DNA from: Pseudomonadota bacterium
GTDB lineage: Bacteria; Pseudomonadota; Alphaproteobacteria; Sphingomonadales; Sphingomonadaceae
Length of the DNA stretch: 37,556 bases
NCBI GenBank assembly: GCA_018240865.1
Contig: JAFEEY010000051.1
Span: 1-37,556 of the forward strand
Direction: 5' to 3'
Every line of letters starts with the position of its first letter. The stretch's first letter is position 1. Below the pieces are notes generated by a model, which saw nothing but the letters and a program-made list of their open reading frames with translations, was not told the origin of the DNA and did no database searches. Both the position numbers and the translations under genes were made by a program. This document shows positions 22,893-31,471 of this stretch, piece after piece.

Positions 22893-23582
22893 CTAGACGA
22901 TCGTCTCTCTCATCCGCGCCGCCGCAGCACGGTAGCGCGCGGGCCGGTCTGCCGCGAAGCGCGCGACCATCGCTTTATATTTCTCCAGCGTCGCCGCGTC
23001 CGCCTTGTCCGGCGAGCCGGAATCGAACGGCGGCGCTGGATCATATTCCAGGCTCAGTTGAACGAAGCGGGCATGATCCTCGCCCGCGACCGCGCCGACC
23101 AGCGCGAGGCCGAAATCGACGCCGGCCGTCACGCCGCCGCCGGTGACGCGGTTGCGATCGAACACCACGCGCTCTTTCACCGGTACTGCGCCGAAGTCGG
23201 CAAGATAGTCGTGACTCGCCCAATGGGTGGTGGCGCGGTAGCCTTGGAGCAGCCCGGCCGCGCCCAGCACCAGCGCGCCGGTGCACACGCTTGTCACCCA
23301 TTGCGCTTCCGCCGCTGCCTTACGCAGCCAGACGAGCGTCGCCTCATCCTCCATCGCGCCGGTAACGCCGAATCCGCCCGGCACGCAGAGAATGTCGGGC
23401 CGCGTGGCGGTCTCGAACGTCGCGGTGGGAAGGAGCGCGAAGCCGGCATCGGTCGGCACCGGCTCCAGCGTCCTGGCAACCAGTTCGATTCGCGCATCGG
23501 GCAGGCGGGAAAGCACCTGCGCGGGACCGGTCAGGTCGAGCTGGGTGACGTTCGGGAAGAGGAGGAAAGAAATTTGCATCAT
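22893..23582 (-). CDS. DJ-1/PfpI family protein (isonitrile hydratase-like)
   Basis: A class I glutamine-amidotransferase-like protein of 229 residues. The nucleophile elbow is TSVCTGALVLGAAGLL (C100), with the preceding DILCVPGGFG and an upstream LLFPNVTQLDLTGP that matches the D-x-x-G-P motif of the isonitrile hydratase (InhA) and AraC-N-terminal subgroup. GGGVTAGVDFGLAL also fits that subgroup. The substrate is unknown; isonitrile hydratase, or an uncharacterised hydrolase or chaperone activity, are options. No HTH domain is fused. The ATG may be the first or second of two adjacent Met codons. It is convergent with the cold-shock gene and downstream of smc on the same strand, separated from smc by a palindromic repeat. 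Confidence 0.85.
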   Translation of the reverse strand: MMQISFLLFPNVTQLDLTGPAQVLSRLPDARIELVARTLEPVPTDAGFALLPTATFETATRPDILCVPGGFGVTGAMEDEATLVWLRKAAAEAQWVTSVCTGALVLGAAGLLQGYRATTHWASHDYLADFGAVPVKERVVFDRNRVTGGGVTAGVDFGLALVGAVAGEDHARFVQLSLEYDPAPPFDSGSPDKADAATLEKYKAMVARFAADRPARYRAAAARMRETIV

Positions 23583-23595
23583 GCGCCACTATGCT

Positions 23596-23670
23596 CGCTC
23601 GTCCCGAGCGAAGTCGAGGGGCGTTTGACAAGCGCCGAGTTGCGCCCCTCGACTACGCTCGGGACGAGCG
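23596..23670. repeat. Intergenic palindromic repeat, family B, copy 1
   Basis: Long arms beginning CGCTCGTCCCGAGCGAAGTC and returning as GACTACGCTCGGGACGAGCG, with CGAGGGGCG/CGCCCCTCG inside, around a short loop. It lies between the smc stop and the DJ-1/PfpI start. A near-identical element lies at 35502-35585. Confidence 0.9.
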
Positions 23671-23690
23671 GGGCCTTCGCGTCCGATGCC

Positions 23691-26600
23691 TCACTCTGCC
23701 GCGATCAGGGCTTCGGCGCCGCCGAGATCGACCGAGACCAGCCGGCTGACGCCGCGTTCGACCATGGTCACGCCGAACAGGCGGTGCATGCGGCTCATCG
23801 TCACCGCATTATGGGTGACGATCAGATAGCGGGTGTCGGTCTCGCTCACCATCGTGTCGAGCAAGTCGCAGAAGCGTTCGATATTGGCGTCGTCCAGCGG
23901 CGCATCGACCTCATCGAGCACGCAGATCGGCGCGGGGTTGGTGAGGAACAGGCCGAAAATCAGGGCGACGGCGGTCAGCGCCTGCTCGCCGCCCGAGAGG
24001 AGCGTGAGGCTGCCGAGCTTCTTGCCCGGCGGCTGGGCCATGATCTCGAGGCCGGCTTCCAGCGGATCGTCCGAATCGACCAATTGCAGATAGGCTTCGC
24101 CGCCGTTGAACAGCCGCGCGAACAGGCGGCGGAAATGGCGATCGACTTCCTCGAACGCGGCCAGCAGCCGGGCGCGGCCTTCGCGGTTCAAACTGCCGAT
24201 CGAGCCGCGCAGGCGATTGACGGCCTGGGTCAGCTCGTCGCGTTCGGCGACGGAGCGGGTCAGCTCCCCCTCGACCTCGCGCAATTCCTGCTCCGCGATC
24301 AGATTGACCGGGCCCAGCCGCTCGCGATCGAGGTTGAGCTTGTCATGACGCGCCGATTCTTCGGCCGGATCGCGGACCTCGGCCGAAGCGAAGCCGATGC
24401 GTTCGGGCAGCACGGGCGGCGGGCACTCGAAGCGCTCGCCGGAAACGCGGCCCATTTCGACCCGGCGGGCATCGGCGGCCTCGGCGCGGGCGGCCGCCCC
24501 CGCGCGCAGCTCGCGCGCCTGGGCGAGCGCTTCGCCGGCCTGCGCGAGCGTCGCTTCGCCTTCGCGCACGCGGGCTTCGGCAGCGCGCTCCGCCTGGGCG
24601 AGCGATTCGGCTTCGGTGCGCAGTTCGGCCTGTTGAGACTCCAGAGCGGCAATCTCCGCGCCGAGTATCTCGGGTGTCGCCGCGAGTGCTTCCAGCTCGG
24701 CTTCGGCAGCGCGTTCGCGGCGGGCCATTTCCTCGATCCGTTTCGCGGCTTCGCCCGCCCGCGCCTTCCAGCCTTTGACCTCGGCCTGCGCGGCGCCCTG
24801 CCGCTCGCGATCCGCGGCGATCGACCGTTCGAGCGTCGCGGCAAGCGCGCGCTTTTCGGTGACGGCAGTGCGCGCCGCCTCGCTCTGTGCCGAAAGCGAA
24901 GCGACGAGCGTGGCAGTAGCGGTGCCGTCGGGGAGGGAGTCGAGTTTCGACGCGGCGCTGCCCGCCTCGCGCGCGGCCTCGTCGCGTTCGCCGGTGGCGC
25001 GGGTCAGGCGATTGTCGAGCTCAGCCTTACGGACGGCGAAGCGCTCGATCGCGGCGTCGGCAGCGTCTTCCTCGCGCCGGGCGGTGCGCGCGTCGCTCTC
25101 GGCAGTGGCGAGCGCGCGGCGAGCTTCGTCGGCTTGCCCTCTGGCGGCAGCGAGGCGTGTTGCCGCATCATCCATCGCGGCCTGCGCGGTTTCGACGGCA
25201 CTGCGCGCTTCGGGGAGCGCCGTGCGCAGCGCATCGAGACGGTTGGCGCGGATCAGCCGTTCGGCCGCGGCCGCGCCGGCGTCGGCCGCGGCGAAGCCGT
25301 CCCAGCGCCGCATCGCGCCGTCCCGGGTGACGAGCTGCTGGCCGGGCGCGAGCGCGCGCCCGTCATCCAGCTCGAGCACGGCGATCTGGGCCAGGCGCCG
25401 GGCAAGCGCCGGCGGCGCGGTGACATGCGCGGCGAGGCTGTCGGCGATTGGCGCATCGGCCGCGATTTCAGTCCAGCCTTCCAGCGCGGTTTCGAGTTCG
25501 TCGCCGAACGCGGCTGCCAGCGCCCGCTCATAGCCGGGCGCGGCGCGGACATGGTCGATCAGCCGGTCGCCGGCGGTGCGCTGCAGCGTCTTTTCGAGGG
25601 CCCGCGCTTCGCTTTCCAGCGCGGCGAGCGCGGCCCGGGCGGACGCGAGCGCGGCTTCGGCCGCTTCGCGCTCGGCGGCGGCAGCAGCGCGCGCTGCCTC
25701 GCCCGATTCGATGCGGGCGGCGGCGGCGGCGGCGGCCCGCTCGGCAGCGGTGCGGCGCGCTGTGGCATCGGCGCGTGCCGCTTCGAGGTCCGTGCCGGCG
25801 CCCAGTCGGGCGATCTCCGCTTCCACGCCCGCCAGCTCCGCTTGCGCGCGGGCGAGGCGGGTCTGGGCCGAGGCGGCGGCGGAGCGGGCGATCTGCGCCT
25901 CGGCCTGCTCGCGCGCCTGGGCGGAATGCGCCTGGGCAAGCGCAACTTCGGCGTCACGCGCGGCGCTTTCGGCGCGGCCCAGCTCGGCGGCCAGTTCGGG
26001 CCGCCCCGCCTCGGCGGTGGCGATGCGCTGTTCGAGGGACTTCGTTTCGGCTGTCAGGCGGGCGATCGCTTCGGCGGCGTCGTTGGCGAGCGCGCCTTCG
26101 CGTTCGCGGTCCCCAGCCAGCCGTTCCCGCTGCTGGGCGAGCTCGGCCAGGCGGCGCTCGGTCCCGGCCAGTTCCGCGCGAGCGGTGGCGAGCTTGTGCG
26201 CCGTCTCGTTTGCGCGGTCGCGCGCTGCTTGCGCGGCGGCGCGGGCATCGGCGAGCAGCCGCGTGGCCTCGCCGCTCCACGCGGCAGCGGCACGCTGCGC
26301 TTCTGCGAGCTGCCCGACGCGCGCTTCGGCAGCTACAGCTTCCGTCTTCGCCGCGTCGGCGGCCTGGGCCGCATCGCGCCAGCGCGCGAAGATCAGCCGC
26401 GCTTCCGCAACCTTGATCTCAGCCGAGATTGCCCGGTAGCGCTCGGCCGCGCGCGCCTGGCGCTTCAGCTGCAGCGCGCGCGTCTCCATGTCGCCGATCA
26501 GCTCGCCGAGGCGAGTCAGGTTGGTTTCGGTCGCGCGGAGCTTCTGCTCGGCATCCTTGCGGCGGACGTGCAGGCCGGCGATCCCCGCCGCTTCCTCCAG

Positions 26601-27068
26601 CATCGCGCGGCGCTCGACCGGCTTGGCCGCGATCACCGCGCCGATCCGGCCCTGGCTGACCAGCGCGGGCGAATGCGCGCCGGTCGCGGCGTCGGCGAAC
26701 AGCAGCGCGACATCCTTGGCGCGCACGTCACGGCCGTTCAGGCGATAGGCGGATCCGGCGCCACGCTCGATGCGGCGGACGACTTCGAGCTCACCGTCGT
26801 CATTGTCGGCGGTCTCGGCATAGAGTTGCACTTCGGCGAAGTCGCGGGCCGGGCGCTGAGCGGTGCCGGCGAAGATCACGTCTTCCATGCCGCCGCCGCG
26901 CAAGCTCTTGGCGCTGCCTTCGCCCATCACCCAGCGCAAAGCTTCCAGCAGATTCGATTTGCCGCAGCCATTGGGACCGACAACGCCGGTCAGCCCCGGC
27001 TCGATCCGCAGCTCGGTCGGATCGACGAAGCTCTTGAAGCCGGTGAGCTTCAGCCGCTTGAACCGCAA
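23691..27068 (-). CDS. smc: Chromosome segregation ATPase SMC
   Basis: The SMC subunit of bacterial condensin, organising and segregating the chromosome with ScpA and ScpB. It has 1125 residues, the normal length. The N-terminal head has Walker A GPNGCGKSN (32-40). Two very long Ala/Glu/Arg-rich coiled-coil arms flank a hinge near residues 510-620 (DHVRAAPGYERALAAAFGDE). The C-terminal head has the signature LLSGGEQALTAVALIF and Walker B PICVLDEVDAPLDDANI. The start is TTG at 27068, supported by GAGGAGG at 27076-27082, seven nt upstream. The antisense strand is also open for over 1,400 codons, a consequence of the GC-rich repetitive coding; the ABC motifs show that this strand is the real one. 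Confidence 0.97.
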   Translation of the reverse strand: MRFKRLKLTGFKSFVDPTELRIEPGLTGVVGPNGCGKSNLLEALRWVMGEGSAKSLRGGGMEDVIFAGTAQRPARDFAEVQLYAETADNDDGELEVVRRIERGAGSAYRLNGRDVRAKDVALLFADAATGAHSPALVSQGRIGAVIAAKPVERRAMLEEAAGIAGLHVRRKDAEQKLRATETNLTRLGELIGDMETRALQLKRQARAAERYRAISAEIKVAEARLIFARWRDAAQAADAAKTEAVAAEARVGQLAEAQRAAAAWSGEATRLLADARAAAQAARDRANETAHKLATARAELAGTERRLAELAQQRERLAGDREREGALANDAAEAIARLTAETKSLEQRIATAEAGRPELAAELGRAESAARDAEVALAQAHSAQAREQAEAQIARSAAASAQTRLARAQAELAGVEAEIARLGAGTDLEAARADATARRTAAERAAAAAAARIESGEAARAAAAAEREAAEAALASARAALAALESEARALEKTLQRTAGDRLIDHVRAAPGYERALAAAFGDELETALEGWTEIAADAPIADSLAAHVTAPPALARRLAQIAVLELDDGRALAPGQQLVTRDGAMRRWDGFAAADAGAAAAERLIRANRLDALRTALPEARSAVETAQAAMDDAATRLAAARGQADEARRALATAESDARTARREEDAADAAIERFAVRKAELDNRLTRATGERDEAAREAGSAASKLDSLPDGTATATLVASLSAQSEAARTAVTEKRALAATLERSIAADRERQGAAQAEVKGWKARAGEAAKRIEEMARRERAAEAELEALAATPEILGAEIAALESQQAELRTEAESLAQAERAAEARVREGEATLAQAGEALAQARELRAGAAARAEAADARRVEMGRVSGERFECPPPVLPERIGFASAEVRDPAEESARHDKLNLDRERLGPVNLIAEQELREVEGELTRSVAERDELTQAVNRLRGSIGSLNREGRARLLAAFEEVDRHFRRLFARLFNGGEAYLQLVDSDDPLEAGLEIMAQPPGKKLGSLTLLSGGEQALTAVALIFGLFLTNPAPICVLDEVDAPLDDANIERFCDLLDTMVSETDTRYLIVTHNAVTMSRMHRLFGVTMVERGVSRLVSVDLGGAEALIAAE

Positions 27069-27200
27069 CGCGCTGCCTCCTCGCGCACAGTCTATCGCGC
27101 GCGCGGGCGCGGGAAAGAGGCGTGAGAGGCCTTATCCCCAAGATTTAGGTGGTCCGGGGCGGATATGAGTCCAGTTGTTGTGGATTGCCACTCTTCACCC

Positions 27201-27311
27201 CGTCATCCCGAACTTGTTTCGGGATAAGAGCGAGGGAGACGCGGCAGCCGAAAATTCGCCTCCGTCGCCGCGAGATTGGCACCCTTATCCCGAAACAAGT
27301 TCGGGATGACG
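27201..27311. repeat. Long intergenic inverted repeat, family C
   Basis: Almost perfect 28-bp arms: CGTCATCCCGAACTTGTTTC plus GGGATAAG at 27201-27228, and their reverse complement ending at 27311. They are separated by about 55 bp. The element lies between the smc start and the end of the DsbA-like lipoprotein gene and could form a very stable hairpin in the transcript from the dsbA side. Confidence 0.9.
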
Positions 27312-27336
27312 ATATCTATTCGTTACGAACGGGCGC

Positions 27337-28077
27337 TCAGGCCCCCGCTTCCTTGAGCTTGGGTTCCAGCTGTTCCCAGGTGCCGACATTGTCGAGCAGC
27401 TTGCCGTTGATGAAGAAAGCCGGCGTGCCGGGGATTTGCTCGTCGTTCGCTTTCTTCTGCATCTCGACCAGCTTGTTGACCGACATCTGGTCGTTGAAGC
27501 AGGCGTCGAGCTTCGATTGCGGGATGCCGCGCTGCTTGGCGAAAGTGTCGATGCCGAGCAGCGAGGCGAGCGCCTTGAATTGCTCGGCCGGCGGCTGGGT
27601 CTGCAGCTTCTGGATCGTATCCTGCGGCAGCTTCTGCATCTTGTCGAAAATGTCGGCCTGCTGCGCGAAGGTCTGCTCGGTCATCGCGAAGTAAGGCTCC
27701 GGCCCGCCGCAGCGCGAGACGAGCGTGGCGGTCATGTCGATCGGATCGCGGACATAATTGCGCGCTTCCAGGCTGACCGTGCCTTTCTTGATGTACTGAT
27801 CGCGCAGTTTCGGGAAGCCATGCTCCTCGAAATCCTTGCAGTGCGGGCAGGTCAGCGAAAGATATTCGACCAGCTTCACCTTGGCGTTGGGATTGCCCAT
27901 CAGGAAGCCGCCATCGGGCGTCGCGCTGACGACCGTGGTCCAGTCGCCGCCGGCCGGTGCCGCGACCGGCGCGCCGGCGGACTGGTTGGCCGCCGTTGCG
28001 CTGTTGCCCGCGCCCTTGTCGCAGCCGGCGAGCGCCAGCGCGGCGGCGCCCAGCGCCAGCAGATGAGCTTTGGTCAT
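27337..28077 (-). CDS. DsbA-family thioredoxin-like lipoprotein
   Basis: A periplasmic thiol-disulfide protein of 246 residues. The N-terminus is lipoprotein-like (LALGAAALALAGC, Cys19), followed by an Ala/Gly/Pro linker of about 25 residues. The thioredoxin-fold active site is TCPHC (C77, C80), with the cis-Pro loop in IPGTPAFFINGKLL. The intervening helical insert (QTFAQQADIFDKMQKLPQDT) is typical of the DsbA/DsbG group with a thioredoxin_4 domain. It may oxidise cysteines of envelope proteins or act as a redox chaperone; the exact role is unknown. It is the downstream member of a tandem pair with the gene at 28094, 16 nt apart, and the two share the DWT...V...P.GGF.LGNP..K..LVEY pattern, so they are ancient duplicates. 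Confidence 0.9.
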   Translation of the reverse strand: MTKAHLLALGAAALALAGCDKGAGNSATAANQSAGAPVAAPAGGDWTTVVSATPDGGFLMGNPNAKVKLVEYLSLTCPHCKDFEEHGFPKLRDQYIKKGTVSLEARNYVRDPIDMTATLVSRCGGPEPYFAMTEQTFAQQADIFDKMQKLPQDTIQKLQTQPPAEQFKALASLLGIDTFAKQRGIPQSKLDACFNDQMSVNKLVEMQKKANDEQIPGTPAFFINGKLLDNVGTWEQLEPKLKEAGA

Positions 28078-28093
28078 AAGCTTCGTCTCTCCG

Positions 28094-28747
28094 TTACTTT
28101 TTCAGGCGCGGCTCCAGCGCCGCCCAGGTGGTGGTGTTGTCGATGCCGGTGCCGTTCACGAGGAAATAGGGCGTGCCGGGGATCGAGCGCTTGGACCAGG
28201 CCTCGTCGGTCATCGCCAGCACCAGCTTTTCCTGGGCGGCGTTGGCAAGGCACGCATTCACTTGAGCGCCGGAAAGCCCGAGCACGGGGCCGAGCCCGGC
28301 GGCATTCGCGAACATCCGCAACCGTTCAGCGGGCTTCGCCGCCTCCAGCGCAGGCTGGTTGGCCTGCGCATATTGCACGCCGCGCGCGAACCACTGCTCC
28401 TGTGTCGCGAAAAGCTTGTCGTGCGCGGCGAAGAATCGCGCCGGGCCGGTGCAGCGGGCGAGCAGCGTCGCGGCGAGGTCGATCGGATCGCGCACCGCGT
28501 GGCGGATCTCGATCGCAGTGCCCCCGGTCGCGACATATTTCGCGCGCAGCGGACCCGACGCTTCGCCGGTGAAGTGGGCGCAGTGGGGGCAGGTATAGCT
28601 TACATATTCGACAAGGCGGGTCTTCGCCGCCGGATTGCCGAGCACGAACGCGCCGGCAGGCGTCTCGGTGACTTTCCGGGTCCAGTCGGTTTTGGGGGCT
28701 GCCGCGGCGAGTGCGAGCACGGCGAGGGCCGAGAGCAAGGTTTTCAC
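28094..28747 (-). CDS. DsbA-family periplasmic thiol-disulfide protein
   Basis: A protein of 217 residues with an N-terminal signal (TLLSALAVLALAAAAP) but no lipobox Cys, so it is expected to be soluble in the periplasm, unlike its neighbour. The active site is TCPHC (C53, C56), and the cis-Pro loop is in IPGTPYFLVNGTGID. Conserved positions LVEYVSYTCPHCAHF and IRHAVRDPIDLAATLLARC align with the paralogue at 27337 (LVEYLSLTCPHCKDF, ARNYVRDPIDMTATLVSRC), including the extra Cys at the end of the second block, which may form a structural disulfide. Its start overlaps the DciA gene stop by 4 nt, so DciA and both thiol proteins are one transcription unit. Confidence 0.9.
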   Translation of the reverse strand: MKTLLSALAVLALAAAAPKTDWTRKVTETPAGAFVLGNPAAKTRLVEYVSYTCPHCAHFTGEASGPLRAKYVATGGTAIEIRHAVRDPIDLAATLLARCTGPARFFAAHDKLFATQEQWFARGVQYAQANQPALEAAKPAERLRMFANAAGLGPVLGLSGAQVNACLANAAQEKLVLAMTDEAWSKRSIPGTPYFLVNGTGIDNTTTWAALEPRLKK

Positions 28748-29265
28748 GCTTTCACTCTCCCGAGAATGGGCAGGCTTTCGGTGGTGGCGATGCCGCGCGC
28801 CAGCGATTCGAGCACCGCGCGCAGCTCCGGATCGCCGACCGCGCGGAGCGAGTCACCCAGTTCCAGCGGCACCGGCTTCAGCTCGGGCCGAGCCGGCTTG
28901 GGCGCGGCTTTCGCGACAACGCCCTGACGCATCACGATCTTTTCGACCGCCGGATAGCCGAAGAAGCGGTTGACCCGCTCGACGATCTCGGGCGCGACAT
29001 GCTGCATCATCGGCGCATGCGCGCTGGAGATGGTCAGCGTCAGCGTGCCGTTGGCGCGCTTGCCCTGCGGGAAGCGGATCGATTCGGGCGCCGACACGCC
29101 GGCATAGCGTTGCCCCACGATCTCGGCCCAGCGGCTGACCACCGAATGCTGGACGAAGCCGAATTTGCGGAACGAGCCGCGGCCGGCGTCGCCCAGAAGC
29201 TCGGCGACGCTGCGCGCGCGCCCTCCGCGCGGGGTTTCGTCCTGTTTTGGTTTGCGGCCAGCCAT
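28744..29265 (-). CDS. dciA: DciA-like protein (DUF721)
   Basis: DUF721 proteins (DciA) are the ancestral loaders or partners of the replicative helicase DnaB in bacteria that lack DnaC. This copy has 173 residues from the ATG at 29265. The core (SFRKFGFVQHSVVSRWAEIV to VERVNRFFGYPAVEKIVM) contains the family pattern W-x-x-I-V-G, L-T-L-T-I-S-S-A, and a KH-like fold ending in G-Y-x-A-V-x-K-I. The first 20 residues are basic and disordered, and the C-terminal 50 are Pro/Glu-rich. Conserved neighbours in sphingomonads include the DsbA genes and smc on one side and mutY, divergent, on the other. Confidence 0.85.
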   Translation of the reverse strand: MAGRKPKQDETPRGGRARSVAELLGDAGRGSFRKFGFVQHSVVSRWAEIVGQRYAGVSAPESIRFPQGKRANGTLTLTISSAHAPMMQHVAPEIVERVNRFFGYPAVEKIVMRQGVVAKAAPKPARPELKPVPLELGDSLRAVGDPELRAVLESLARGIATTESLPILGRVKA

Positions 29266-29332
29266 CCGCGCCGCATTTGCCACGCTTCCCGAGAGCCGTC
29301 CACGCCGCATTTATCGGCACGCGCGCCACAAT

Positions 29333-29424
29333 CCGGCTTGGCTGAGCTTGTCGAAGCCCTCCCTTTCTTTGAGCGCCGTGGTTCAAGAAAGAAGGGAAGC
29401 CTTCGACAAGCTCAGGCAAGCCGG
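29333..29424. repeat. Intergenic palindromic repeat, family D, copy 1
   Basis: An inverted repeat starting CCGGCTTGGCTGAGCTTGTC and ending GACAAGCTCAGGCAAGCCGG, with the inner arms GAAGCCCTCCCTTTCTT and AAGAAGGGAAGCCTTC. It lies in the divergent gap between dciA and mutY. A copy of the inner part occurs at 36729-36800. Confidence 0.9.
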
Positions 29425-29467
29425 TGGATGGGTGGCGGCCCACGGCCCGGGCGGGTAGGAGCCCCAT

Positions 29468-30505
29468 GTGATCGCCGAAAAGCTTCTTGGCTGGTACGAC
29501 CGGCATGCGCGGGTGCTGCCGTGGCGGAGTCCGCCGGAGGCGCCGGCGCCCGACCCTTATCGCGTCTGGCTGTCCGAAGTGATGCTGCAGCAGACGACAG
29601 TCGCGGCCGTAAAGCCTTATTTCGGGCGCTTCACCGCGCGCTGGCAAGACGTGCGGGCGCTGGCGGCGGCCGAGGATGGGGAGGTGATGGCCGCCTGGGC
29701 GGGGCTTGGCTATTACAGCCGCGCGCGCAACCTGCTCGCCTGCGCACGGGCCATCGTGGCGGAACATGGCGGGCGGTTTCCGCGGACGGCAGCGGCGCTA
29801 CGCACGCTGCCGGGCATCGGGGATTATACGGCGGCAGCGATCGCCTCGATCGCTTTCGACGAGGCGGCTGCGGTCGTGGACGGCAATGTCGAGCGAGTGA
29901 TCGCCCGGCTGTTTGCGATTGAGACGCCGATCCCCGGCGCCAGGCCTTTGATACGCGAGCGCGCCGCCGCGCTGACCCCGAACGCCCGGCCCGGCGATTA
30001 TGCGCAGGCTATGATGGATCTGGGCGCGACGATCTGCACGCCGCGCCGTCCGGCCTGCGCGATATGTCCGGTTCGGGAGGATTGCCGGACGTTCGCGCTG
30101 GGGCGGCTGGAGGATTTTCCAGTGAAGGCTCCGAAGGCTGCGCGCCCGCACCGGCGCGGCATCGCTTTCTGGGCGGAAGCGGACGAGCATGTGCTGTTGG
30201 TGACGCGCCCCGCCAGGGGCTTGCTCGGCGGAATGCGCGCATTGCCGACCAGCGGCTGGGGCGATTCGCCGGGGCTGGACGAAGCGCCGGTCGCGGCGGA
30301 CTGGCGGATGCTGGACCCTCCGGTGCGGCACGTGTTCACGCATTTTTCGCTGGATCTGGGCGTGGCGGTCGCCCGCGTCGCGCGCGTCAATGTCGAGGGC
30401 GGCGAATGGTGGCCGATCGCACGGCTCGGCGATGCGGGGCTGCCGACGGTGTTTGACAAGGCGGCGCGGCTGGCCTTGGAAGCGCGCATGGATGTGCCAT
30501 GCTGA
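29468..30505 (+). CDS. mutY: A/G-specific adenine glycosylase MutY
   Basis: Removes adenine mispaired with 8-oxoguanine. It has 345 residues starting with GTG at 29468. The catalytic Glu is E37 in LSEVMLQQT, the helix-hairpin-helix is LPGIGDYTAAAI with the catalytic Asp D138 in VVDGNVERV, and the 4Fe-4S loop is C190-x6-C197-x2-C200-x5-C206. The C-terminal 120 residues form the NUDIX-like 8-oxoG recognition domain (FWAEADEHVLLVTRPARGLL, VRHVFTHFSLDL). It overlaps nudC by 7 nt, an operon of two sanitising enzymes. All catalytic residues are present. Confidence 0.96.
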   Translation: MIAEKLLGWYDRHARVLPWRSPPEAPAPDPYRVWLSEVMLQQTTVAAVKPYFGRFTARWQDVRALAAAEDGEVMAAWAGLGYYSRARNLLACARAIVAEHGGRFPRTAAALRTLPGIGDYTAAAIASIAFDEAAAVVDGNVERVIARLFAIETPIPGARPLIRERAAALTPNARPGDYAQAMMDLGATICTPRRPACAICPVREDCRTFALGRLEDFPVKAPKAARPHRRGIAFWAEADEHVLLVTRPARGLLGGMRALPTSGWGDSPGLDEAPVAADWRMLDPPVRHVFTHFSLDLGVAVARVARVNVEGGEWWPIARLGDAGLPTVFDKAARLALEARMDVPC

Positions 30506-31377
30506 GGCCGGGCTTCACCGGCTCCCCGCTCGACCGCGCCGATGCGCTGCGCAATGACCCGGATGCGCTGGCCAGCGCGCGCGGCGACTGGCGGGCGCGG
30601 CTGCTCAGGCTCGACGGCATCGATCCGGTGCTTGACGCCGACGGACGGCTGAGCTGGGGAAGCCTTGCCGAAGCCGGCGATCAAAGCGAGCTCCTCCTCC
30701 TCGGTCTGATCGAGGGCAAGCCTCATTTCGCCGCGCTGGACTATGCAATGCCGGAGGGCGCGATCCGCTCGCCCGCCATCTTCCAGATGCTGAACGCGAT
30801 GCCGCCTGCCGAGGCGTCGACCTATGCCGGCGCGCGATCATTGATCGACTGGCACCTCCGCCACCGCTTCTGCGCCCGCTGCGGCAGCGGCGACACGGCG
30901 ATCTTCCGCGCCGGCTGGGGGCGGCAGTGCGGCCAGTGCAACGCCCAGCATTTCCCGCGCGTCGATCCGGTCGTGATCATGCTGGCCGAGCATGACGGCA
31001 AAGTGCTGGTCGGCCGCCAGCCGGCCTATCCGCCGCGCCGCTATTCGGCGCTCGCCGGTTTCGTGGAGCCGGGCGAATCGATCGAGGAAGCCGTCGCGCG
31101 CGAGCTGTTCGAGGAAGCGGGGCTGAAAGTGCGCGACGTGCGCTATGTGGTCAGCCAGCCCTGGCCCTTCCCGTCATCGCTGATGATGGCCTGCATGGCG
31201 ACCGCCGCCGATCCCGCGCTGACGATCGACACGACCGAGCTGGACGATGCCTTCTGGGTCGACCGCGCGGGTGTCGAGGCGGCGATGGCGGGGCGTGAGG
31301 ACGCACCGTTCCTCGCACCACCGCCTTTCGCGATCGCGCATACGCTGTTCCAGTGGTGGCTGGAGCAGAGCCGCTAG
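30499..31377 (+). CDS. nudC: NAD(+) diphosphatase NudC
   Basis: A Nudix hydrolase that splits NAD(H) into NMN(H) and AMP and can remove NAD caps from RNA. It has 292 residues. The zinc ribbon is C125-A-R-C128 and C144-G-Q-C147, followed by HFPRVDPVVI. The Nudix box is GFVEPGESIEEAVARELFEE beginning at 187 and ending in AGL. Just after it, SQPWPFPSSLMMACMA is the SQPWPFPxS motif that distinguishes NudC from other Nudix enzymes. It is translationally coupled to mutY and convergent with the prephenate dehydratase gene. Confidence 0.96.
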   Translation: MLRPGFTGSPLDRADALRNDPDALASARGDWRARLLRLDGIDPVLDADGRLSWGSLAEAGDQSELLLLGLIEGKPHFAALDYAMPEGAIRSPAIFQMLNAMPPAEASTYAGARSLIDWHLRHRFCARCGSGDTAIFRAGWGRQCGQCNAQHFPRVDPVVIMLAEHDGKVLVGRQPAYPPRRYSALAGFVEPGESIEEAVARELFEEAGLKVRDVRYVVSQPWPFPSSLMMACMATAADPALTIDTTELDDAFWVDRAGVEAAMAGREDAPFLAPPPFAIAHTLFQWWLEQSR

Positions 31378-31383
31378 CAATAT

Positions 31384-31458
31384 CCGTTCGTTTCGAGCGA
31401 AGTCGAGAAACGGTCAGGGAAGATGTTCGCGTTTCTCGGCTTCGCTCGAAACGAACGG
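31384..31458. repeat. Intergenic palindromic repeat, family B variant
   Basis: The arms CCGTTCGTTTCGAGCGAAGT and CTTCGCTCGAAACGAACGG pair perfectly, with GAGAAACG/CGTTTCTC inside. The GAGCGAAGTCGAG core is shared with family B at 23596 and 35502, so it is a diverged member. It lies between the convergent nudC and prephenate dehydratase genes, a position suited to bidirectional termination. Confidence 0.9.
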
Positions 31459-31471
31459 GTTCTTCTAAGAT

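Noticed and set aside
22860..27125. A 1,400-codon open frame on the forward strand opposite smc
   Set aside because: It has no domain motifs and an Arg/Gly/Ala-biased composition, and it exactly mirrors the SMC coding sequence, whose Walker A, signature and Walker B motifs are on the reverse strand. It is a GC-rich shadow frame.
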